Shown in pieces: positions 18,382 through 20,736 of a stretch of 20,736 nt of DNA (position 1 is its first letter; the number at the start of each line of letters is the position of its first letter). A program made the position numbers and the translations under genes. The notes beneath the pieces were generated by a model. That model saw only the letters and a list, made by a program, of their open reading frames with translations. It ran no database searches and had not been told where the DNA came from. This stretch comes from Chara braunii (taxonomy: Eukaryota > Streptophyta > Charophyceae > Charales > Characeae): positions 969,162-989,897 of the forward strand of contig BFEA01000270.1 of the NCBI GenBank assembly GCA_003427395.1. The letters are read 5' to 3'.

Positions 18382-19875
18382 GGTGGTGGTGGTGGTTGGT
18401 GGTTGGTGTTGGTGGTTGATGTTGGTGGTTGGTGGTTGGTGGTGGTGCTGTTGTCGTTGGTGTTGTCGTGGTTGGTGGTGGGTGGGGGTGGTGGGTGTTG
18501 GCGGTTTGTGGTTGGCGGTTGATGGTCGGTGGTTGGGGTTGGTGGTTGGTGGTTGGTGGTTGGTGTTGGTGGTTGGTGTTGGTGGTTGGTGGTTGGTGGT
18601 TGATGTTGGTGGTTGGTGGGTGGTGGTGGTGATGTTGTCGTTGGTGTTGTCGTGGTTGGTGGTGGGTGTTGGCGGTTGGTGGTTGGTGGTTGGTGTGGTT
18701 GGTTGGTGGTTGATGTTTGTGACGTGACTGAGGCAGAGCAGAGAGGTCGAGGGAGAGGGAGAGAGAGGGAGAGAGAGGGGGAGAGAGTGAGGGAGAGAGT
18801 GAGAGCGCACACACACACACACTCACTCGACTCGACACGACGGACGCAGACACGAAGTGGCAAAGTCTCAAAGTCGCAAAGTCGCAATCTTGGATTCCGA
18901 ACACAAAGTTGCGGCAAGTCACACTGAAGCACAAGCACTGAGGCCGAAGACTGAATGCCCCAACGGTGCTTGAGTCCTGACTTAAGTACAGGACTCAGGC
19001 TCAGTCCGGAGGGCCGAGGTGCGGCCTGCCTCAGGACTGAACTGAGGATCGCAGGTCTGCGTCTGGGTGCCAGAATGCCGGATGAAATGCCAGTGGAGGA
19101 ATTTGATAACGGGAGCCAACTGCAGAGGGCGCCAGAAGTCCAGAACCGGAAATCAGGAACTCAGAATAAAATAGCAGCCTGGCGGGTGGTAACCCGCGGA
19201 CCAGGGATCGAGCCCTGGCTGAGTCCGTAACAATGTTGGTGGTTGGTGGGGATGTTGTCGTCATTGGTGTTTGTGGTGGTGGGTGGTGGGTGGGGGTGGG
19301 GGTGGTTGGTGGTTGGTGTTGGAGGTTGATGGTTGGTGGTTGGTGTTGGTGGTTGGTGGTTGGTGGTGGGTGGTGGGTGGTTGGTGGTTGTTGTTGGTTG
19401 TGGTTGTTGCTGTTGAACCACTTGAGATGTTTTGCCAAATCCACACAGTCGTCATGTGTACTGAGAAAATCTGTCTTGATTTGCCAAAAAATTGATGGTT
19501 GTGTCTGTTGGGTCTCTTCTCTCATATCAGCAGAGTCATGGTGCTGACAATGATGATGCTTTTCTGCTTTTTCACTTTTTTCTTGTTCTTTTCCCTGTTC
19601 TTTGCAATTATGCCATGCAGGAGCCCCAGGATGTGGATGATCTCAACTTGACAGCCATGGCCTGTCCTGCTCTTCCCTTGTGCCCGCTAGCTGTGACGGA
19701 AGCAGAGCGGGTGATGCCAGACACGCTCAAACGCGTGCGTACTGTTCTGAATAAGGTTGGTTTAAGGAACCCTTCCGACGCGATGGTGATCCGAATGACG
19801 GGATGCCCGAACGGTTGCACACGCCCATACATGGCAGAGCTTGCATTTGTTGGAGATGGTCCATCCAGCTACCAG
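923..19875 (+). CDS. SIR: Ferredoxin-sulfite reductase, plastid type (partial, four exons)
   Basis: Join 923-1729, 2642-2938, 12752-12949, 19621-19875: 519 codons without a stop, against roughly 640 residues for a full plant SiR (from memory). Family knowledge: the enzyme reduces sulfite to sulfide with six electrons from ferredoxin in the plastid stroma, in the assimilatory sulfur pathway feeding cysteine synthesis. It binds siroheme and a 4Fe-4S cluster, and in plants it is also reported as a plastid-nucleoid DNA-binding protein. Seen here in order: the Arg of [37 protein letters not shown], the CP-ALPLC cysteine pair and [16 protein letters not shown] separates it from nitrite reductase, which has a TRQNWQIRG-type motif. 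Both ends are missing: no start codon or transit peptide, and no C-terminal exon. The three complete introns are 912, 9813 and 6671 bp. Confidence 0.95.
1790..1915. repeat. TTTG/ATTG-rich simple repeat
   Basis: Irregular repetition of TTTGTTTG, TTGATTG and TTTGCTTT units with a short T run. Diverged microsatellite inside the intron. Confidence 0.8.
2137..2240. repeat. Imperfect (CTGT)n repeat
   Basis: Repeated CTGTCTGTCTGCCTGT units with interruptions, ending in CCATCCATCCGTGTGTCTGT. Pyrimidine-rich on the + strand. Confidence 0.85.
2311..2412. repeat. Imperfect (TG)n microsatellite
   Basis: About 100 bases of alternating TG with scattered C and A, including a pure run near 2312-2330. Alternating purine-pyrimidine sequence of this type can in principle adopt Z-DNA. 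Confidence 0.88.
2410..2614. repeat. 27-bp direct repeat flanking a G/C-rich segment
   Basis: The 27-base string starting TGGACTTCATTTG and ending GTACGTGAA occurs exactly at 2410-2436 and at 2588-2614, 178 bp apart. The second copy ends 28 bp before the start of the next exon. The segment between holds poly-G/poly-C and an inverted repeat. Confidence 0.9.
2468..2523. repeat. Perfect 22-bp inverted repeat with 12-bp loop
   Basis: The left arm 2468-2489 (TGCACACC, C runs, AATC) is exactly complementary to the right arm 2502-2523 (GATT, G runs, GGTGTGCA), with the loop at 2490-2501. The pre-mRNA could form a strong C/G hairpin about 120 nt upstream of the acceptor. Confidence 0.92.
2642..2938 (+). 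CDS. SIR: SIR exon B: linker between the two SiR halves
   Basis: 99 codons from [10 protein letters not shown] to YLGWHEQ, bounded by acceptor CCAG (2640-2641) and donor GTGAGA (2939). Both splice junctions are phase 0. The block [10 protein letters not shown], followed by the [26 protein letters not shown] region and the [11 protein letters not shown] end, is typical of plant and cyanobacterial SiR. It leads into the second ferredoxin-like repeat, encoded 9.8 kb downstream. No frameshift or stop is seen. Confidence 0.95.
2939..4458. other. Purine-rich intronic sequence, no gene seen
   Basis: 3010-3300 is AG-rich, with two related blocks beginning GTAGTAGCA(G/C)TGCAGGGTGA near 3177 and 3275. 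3340-3870 holds the longest open frame of this stretch (172 codons), with no recognisable domain and unremarkable composition. Short A runs occur near 3632 and 4168-4183. I see no exon of SIR and no known transposon domain here. Confidence 0.6.
4086..4400. repeat. Three diverged modules of about 120 bp
   Basis: CTTACAGCACA (4089), CTTATACAGCACA (4221) and CTTACGGCACA (4335) are each followed by a G-rich stretch, then GAGAAGAC (GGAGAAGAC in the first and third) and a CGTTY...CA block. Spacings are about 132 and 114 bp, with A-rich tracts between. This is an old tandem array with no coding evidence. Confidence 0.6.
4459..4995. other. Flank of the 5' LTR, possibly its missing 5' part
   Basis: No gene is seen. 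The homology between the two LTRs begins only at 4996, and the 3' LTR is probably truncated there by the deletion that removed integrase. The true LTR start could therefore lie in this stretch; TGTAACAGG at 4459 has the right type of end. A GGTACCTACCTG-like string near 4793 resembles one inside the LTRs (about 5313 and 11589). This is an inference only. Confidence 0.35.
4996..6054 (+). repeat. 5' LTR (interrupted by a mitochondrial insert)
   Basis: Aligns with 11243-12168 from GTACCAGTCC to the terminal AACA. Shared landmarks include GAGTCTAGGGCCTGTACGGG, ACCGGTTGCTTGG, TACCTGGCTATGG and TTCAGCCATTCAACATTATT. It ends GGATCATAACA at 6054, one base before the primer site. A TATATCT box near 5142 is a possible promoter element. 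Without the 186-bp insert at 5756-5941 it is about 873 bp. By eye the two LTRs differ at many sites, so the element is not young. The left boundary is where homology starts, not a proven TG end. Confidence 0.88.
5756..5941 (-). pseudogene. nad4: Mitochondrial nad4 fragment (NUMT) inside the LTR
   Basis: The minus strand encodes about 62 residues starting [19 protein letters not shown] and including [31 protein letters not shown] and FCMLDLL. By recognition this is a conserved transmembrane stretch of NADH dehydrogenase subunit 4 (complex I, inner mitochondrial membrane). The frame is intact, then switches abruptly at both ends to the LTR's own CTT/GAA-rich sequence. The 3' LTR and the antisense LTR fragment at 15014 lack it, so it entered this LTR copy after the retroelement had inserted. 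It has no start and no signals for expression as a nuclear gene. It is best read as a recent nuclear insertion of mitochondrial DNA. Confidence 0.88.
6056..6067 (+). promoter_or_regulatory. Retrotransposon primer-binding site (initiator Met tRNA)
   Basis: TGGTATCAGAGC lies one base after the LTR end AACA. It is the standard complement of the 3' end of plant initiator methionine tRNA and fixes the right edge of the 5' LTR at 6054. Confidence 0.95.
6155..6281. repeat. 64-bp tandem duplication in the retroelement leader
   Basis: GAGGGACATGGGGCAGCG at 6155 recurs at 6219. The two copies match nearly perfectly through GTGTTGGGTCG. The unit contains the short inverted pair GGGGCAGC / GCTGCCCC. Confidence 0.9.
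6282..7488 (+). other. Untranslated leader of the retroelement
   Basis: About 1.2 kb between the primer site region and the first gag-like frame. It contains no open frame with a recognisable domain and no second LTR. A long leader with decayed upstream frames is common in plant Ty3/Gypsy elements. A G run occurs at about 6612-6618. Confidence 0.6.
7489..9058 (+). pseudogene. gag: Broken gag with CCHC zinc knuckle
   Basis: Structural nucleocapsid polyprotein of the retroelement. An N-terminal piece (7508-7711) has a charged helix ([20 protein letters not shown]). A second piece starting at 7779 ([10 protein letters not shown]...) is in another frame and ends at a TAA near 7929. From 7943 the main frame runs through the gag core ([20 protein letters not shown]) to an in-frame TGA at 8531-8533. 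It then stays open in the same frame to TAG at 9056-9058. The zinc knuckle [14 protein letters not shown] (C-x2-C-x4-H-x4-C) at 8960-9001 binds RNA in this family. At least one frameshift and one stop make it non-functional. Confidence 0.88.
9059..11242 (+). pseudogene. pol: Broken pol: protease, reverse transcriptase, RNase H
   Basis: The protease-like part at about 9230-9530 has stops, and its end ([11 protein letters not shown]) resembles the C-terminal VLG-x-x-WL motif of retropepsins. RT starts near 10045 ([48 protein letters not shown]). A frame change follows, then MPFGLTNAP (10357-10383) and the catalytic YLDD (10441-10452). The RNase H ATDAS motif is at 10819-10833, followed by broken frames with [13 protein letters not shown] and the closing VDALSRHPE near 11112. 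Many stops and frame changes are present. The sequence ends at a DPSN block near 11215 where integrase should begin, and no HHCC or DDE integrase motif follows. Confidence 0.88.
11243..12168 (+). repeat. 3' LTR (probably 5'-truncated)
   Basis: Same order of landmarks as 4996-6054, ending GACCAGGATCGTAACA. It lacks the nad4 insert: the CTT-rich stretch at about 12040-12075 is continuous. No polypurine tract precedes it, and it abuts pol directly. The deletion that removed integrase therefore probably also took the tract and the LTR's first bases. A TATATCT string near 11388 matches the one in the 5' LTR. Confidence 0.88.
12169..12422. other. Intronic sequence with C and T runs, no gene seen
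   Basis: Pyrimidine-rich, with a C run at about 12241-12250 and a T run at about 12300-12315. No reading frame, RNA gene or transposon end is recognised. Confidence 0.6.
12423..12483 (+). pseudogene. Truncated U6 snRNA pseudogene
   Basis: Collinear with the first ~60 nt of U6 spliceosomal RNA: GTCC-TTC (5' stem-loop), GACATCCG, AAATTGGAA, an intact ACAGAGA box (12455-12461) followed by AGATTA, then GTGGCCC and TGTGCA. Differences include AAC in place of the catalytic AGC triad (12467-12469) and several changes in the 5' stem. The copy stops at TGCA; the internal stem-loop's 3' half, the 3' domain and the terminal U-run are replaced by poly-G. No TATA box or plant upstream sequence element is visible. 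It is therefore a dead partial copy, not an snRNA gene. Confidence 0.85.
12487..12517. repeat. Poly-G tract
   Basis: A near-pure G stretch with two A interruptions, ending in an uninterrupted run of 21 G (12497-12517), 234 bp before the third exon. It can form G-quadruplex in DNA or RNA. The length is prone to sequencing error. Confidence 0.9.
12752..12949 (+). CDS. SIR: SIR exon C: second ferredoxin-like repeat
   Basis: 66 codons from [15 protein letters not shown] through [10 protein letters not shown] to LSEAGLV. Acceptor GTACGCAG ends at 12751 and donor GTACGA starts at 12950; both junctions are phase 0. The donor is weaker than GTAAGT but keeps the residue count of the AGL(L/V)-x-P block exact when joined to EPQDVDDLN in the next exon. 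The exon corresponds to the SiR second ferredoxin-like repeat, which mirrors the first repeat structurally. It is intact, although it sits between a 9.8-kb and a 6.7-kb intron and has poly-G runs on both sides. Confidence 0.93.
12950..13500. other. Intron start with hairpin and poly-G run
   Basis: Mostly unremarkable sequence. GGTCCAAT (13261-13268) and ATTGGACC (13277-13284) form an 8-bp inverted repeat with an 8-bp loop. A run of 19 G lies at 13355-13373. No gene is recognised. Confidence 0.6.
13500..14283. repeat. Pyrimidine-rich minisatellite with ~105-bp higher-order unit
   Basis: Irregular 11-13-bp units such as TTCTCCTGGTCTG, TTCTCCAAGTCCG and CTCCTTGTCC. The marker TTCTCCTGGTCTG-like block recurs at 13741, 13847, 13951 and 14060, giving a higher-order period of about 104-109 bp. 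The + strand is strongly pyrimidine-biased, so both strands have long open frames of low-complexity residues (Ser/Pro/Leu on +, Glu/Arg/Thr/Asn on -) that are by-products of the repeat. Confidence 0.85.
14284..15013. other. AT-rich intronic sequence, no gene seen
   Basis: Contains a poly-A run at about 14710-14726 and A-rich tracts near 14837-14857. Two related strings, ACAGCACACCATCAAACTGC (14670) and ACAGCACCTCATCCAGTTGC (about 14887), lie roughly 217 bp apart, indicating an old duplication. No coding or RNA gene is recognised. Confidence 0.6.
15014..15260 (-). repeat. Antisense LTR fragment of the same retroelement family
   Basis: The + strand starts TGTTACGATCCTGGCC, the exact reverse complement of the LTR end type GGATCGTAACA. 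It then follows the reverse complement of 11935-12168 (CAGTTGCAAAAAGAAATGAA, GAGAGGAGAGAGAGGGAAAG, CTCCCCTCTTTATTCAAACA). Homology fades near 15260, so only the last ~245 bp of the LTR is present. It carries no nad4 insert. Confidence 0.87.
15261..15749. other. Intronic sequence with palindrome and microsatellites
   Basis: A 19-bp palindrome (9-bp arms GTGCGGGCA / TGCCCGCAC around one base) lies at 15296-15314. A run of 25 T (15486-15510) is followed at once by a TG microsatellite (15511-15564). No gene is seen. The long minus-strand frame through here is opened by the microsatellite. Confidence 0.7.
15750..15815. repeat. 33-bp perfect tandem duplication
   Basis: The unit starting CATGGCCATACCC and ending GGCACCCAG is present at 15750-15782 and 15783-15815 without a mismatch, which points to a recent event. 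Confidence 0.92.
15816..16661. other. GC-rich patch then AT-rich intron, no gene recognised
   Basis: 15816-15975 is clearly GC-rich and CpG-containing compared with its surroundings. From about 16000 it becomes mixed, then T-rich (16190-16235) and AT-rich. Open frames of 120-250 codons cross the GC-rich part on both strands, but none has a recognisable domain and they overlap each other. The source of the GC-rich patch is unknown. Confidence 0.5.
16662..18717. repeat. G/T-only satellite (GGT/GTT/GTC triplets), about 2.06 kb
   Basis: The + strand is almost devoid of A and C from 16662: (TTG)n, (GGT)n and mixed GGTTGGTGGTTGG blocks. The 17700-18125 part is GTC/ATC-rich and has a higher-order repeat: GTGGTTATGG at 17698 recurs at 17891 (period 193), and a third GTCGTCATCATCG block starts near 18030. 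The minus strand is C/A-rich and gives long Thr/Asn/Pro/His frames without biological support. (GGT)n can form two-layer G-quadruplexes. As the SIR transcript is read from this strand, the pre-mRNA would carry a long G/U tract. Confidence 0.93.
18718..19232 (+). mobile_element. Solo LTR, 515 bp, with 5-bp target duplication
   Basis: Sequence unlike the surrounding satellite starts TGTGACG and ends CGTAACA, giving imperfect inverted TG...CA termini. ATGTT precedes it at 18713-18717 and follows it at 19233-19237, a 5-bp duplication typical of LTR-element integration. Inside are a GA-rich tract (18745-18800), a short CA repeat (about 18809-18821) and a GC-rich body with no open protein domain. 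No primer site or gag/pol follows, so this is a solo LTR left by recombination. The orientation is set as + only because its CGTAACA end resembles the 3' LTR end. The body is not obviously related to the 4996-12168 LTRs. Confidence 0.85.
19233..19416. repeat. Right-hand remainder of the G/T satellite
   Basis: Same GGTTGGTGG/TGTTGG composition as the sequence left of the solo LTR, ending TTGTTGCTGTTG at about 19416. Before the LTR inserted, the satellite was one array of roughly 2.24 kb. Confidence 0.92.
19621..19875 (+). CDS. SIR: SIR exon D: 4Fe-4S/siroheme cysteine exon
   Basis: 85 codons from EPQDVDDLN to VGDGPSSYQ. Acceptor CATGCAG ends at 19620 and donor GTAAGG starts at 19876; phase 0. 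It carries all four expected cluster ligands: Cys codons at 19663-19665 and 19681-19683 (CPALPLC, C-x5-C) and at 19804-19806 and 19816-19818 (TGCPNGC, C-x3-C). The second pair with AELAF after it fits the nitrite/sulfite reductase siroheme-binding signature [STV]GC-x3-C-x6-[DE]-[LIVMF]-[GAT]-[LIVMF]. The next expected block (VWLGGTPN type) is not in the window. Confidence 0.96.
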
Positions 19876-20504
19876 GTAAGGAGAGCTCTCCCTCTTTTGT
19901 CTGCTTCCATTTCAATACAGGCACCAGGAACCACCTCACCCTCGACCTCACACATGCATCGCAAAAGTGCAGCCTTTTTCTTTTTCTCAAAGGAAGTCTC
20001 TCTGTGAGGATTGATCCCTCGCAAGGCCCCTGTCGGGCACACCGACGTTCTGGGCTTAGGGCCCCAGCAAGCCTCGTGCCCACCTTAAATGAAGGCGAAC
20101 CTGCATATCCATGTGAGGCCTATTTTCACCATTTTTCGTATGTGGGGTACCACACAGTTGCAGCACGCCAGTTGGTTACAGAGCAACGTGAGCCTTCCCT
20201 GGCTCGTTCCAGAAGCAGCAGCTGCGTCGTACAGTTGAGCCCAGGGCTCATTCGGTTGAGGGCCTGGGCACACGCATTCAGAGGCCGACAAGTCACGTAG
20301 CGGCCACGGATCAATGAGAAAGCAGCTCCAGCGTCACACACATGCCACCAGCCAATGAGATCGCTCCGAACACTTGGAGCCGCGTGGGCTATCTGGATGT
20401 AGGATAAAACGCAATGGAATTCGAACAGAAAGAAGATGACAAGAGTTTTACTATCATGGCATAATCACCTTCCTCCCCACTTCACCTTGACGCACACTGT
20501 CAAG
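19876..20504 (+). other. 5' part of a downstream SIR intron
   Basis: Starts with donor GTAAGG. I see no exon, RNA gene or transposon domain. GCCCAGG (20239-20245) and CCTGGGC (20263-20269) form a small inverted repeat, as do CCTTGAC (20485-20491) and GTCAAGG (20499-20505). The acceptor lies outside the window. Confidence 0.7.
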
Positions 20505-20640
20505 GTTCTGAACCCTTCTACTCTGACGCCACTCAGATTGAGGGAAAAACTCCATGCAATACGGTGTGTGTGTGTGTGTGTGGTTCTGAACCCTTCTACT
20601 CTGACGCCACTCAGATTGAGGGAAAAACTCCATGCAATAC

Positions 20641-20658
<18 letters not shown>
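20505..20658. repeat. 77-bp tandem duplication ending in (TG)n
   Basis: GGTTCTGAACCCTTCTACTC at 20505 recurs at 20582 (period 77). Both copies run identically through CCATGCAATACGG into a TG run. The duplication includes the microsatellite start. Confidence 0.92.

Positions 20659-20736
<78 letters not shown>
20643..20736. repeat. Compound (TG)n-(GA)n microsatellite at window end
   Basis: A TG run with one TTT interruption changes to a GA run at about 20696 and continues to the last base. The array may extend beyond the window. Confidence 0.93.

Larger units (their letters stand above)
12950..19620 (+). other. SIR intron of 6671 bp, satellite-rich
   Basis: Donor GTACGA at 12950; acceptor ATGCCATGCAG ending at 19620 after a T/C-rich tract from about 19560. 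Phase 0. It contains a pyrimidine minisatellite, two LTR-derived pieces and a large G/T satellite, annotated separately. No gene is seen on either strand. Confidence 0.9.

Noticed and set aside
17040-18938. Long open frames (up to ~470 codons) on both strands of the G/T satellite, rich in Thr/Asn/Pro/His or Val/Cys/Trp/Leu
   Set aside because: They are direct products of triplet repeats without stops. No domain is present, frames overlap on both strands, and one runs through the solo LTR boundary.
19190-19232. T-arm-like hairpin (CCAGG...CCTGG) near the end of the solo LTR
   Set aside because: Only one arm of a tRNA fold is present, and the sequence is explained as the LTR terminus.
923-19875. 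Ferredoxin-nitrite reductase as the alternative identity
   Set aside because: [23 protein letters not shown] and GGGMGRTHR are the sulfite reductase forms; the nitrite reductase equivalents differ.

Overview
The window is nuclear DNA from a photosynthetic eukaryote, most likely a streptophyte (land plant or charophyte alga). The evidence is four exons of plastid-type ferredoxin-sulfite reductase (SIR) with GT/AG introns, a Ty3/Gypsy retrotransposon with a plant-style initiator-Met-tRNA primer site, and a mitochondrial nad4 fragment. Very long introns full of LTR debris and microsatellites would suit a large charophyte genome such as Chara. That species guess is an inference from memory, not something the sequence proves.

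Almost the whole window is one gene, SIR, on the + strand. Coding exons lie at 923-1729, 2642-2938, 12752-12949 and 19621-19875 (269, 99, 66 and 85 codons). Each splices to the next after a whole codon. The N-terminal and transit-peptide exon(s) lie to the left and the C-terminal exon(s) to the right. The exons carry the substrate-binding Arg/Lys residues, the SiR form of the TRQ motif, and all four Cys ligands of the siroheme/4Fe-4S centre.

The rest is intron. The upstream intron (1-922) holds a 76-bp tandem duplication and diverged modules of about 260 bp. Intron 1730-2641 is simple sequence with a perfect 22-bp inverted repeat. Intron 2939-12751 carries a decayed sense-orientation Ty3/Gypsy element: LTRs at about 4996-6054 and 11243-12168, a primer site at 6056, broken gag, and broken PR-RT-RNase H with no integrase. 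Its 5' LTR has been invaded by a 186-bp mitochondrial nad4 fragment. A truncated U6 snRNA pseudogene and a long poly-G run lie between the element and the third exon.

Intron 12950-19620 holds a second poly-G run, a pyrimidine-rich minisatellite with a higher-order unit of about 105 bp, an antisense LTR fragment of the same retroelement family, a GC-rich patch with a 33-bp duplication, and a G/T-only satellite of more than 2 kb. That satellite was split by a 515-bp solo LTR with intact TG...CA ends and a 5-bp target-site duplication. The last intron ends in a 77-bp duplication with TG and GA microsatellites.

I found no tRNA, rRNA, CRISPR array or bacterial-type operon, and no convincing new multi-gene system. 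The main interest is the layered insertion history inside one essential housekeeping gene.
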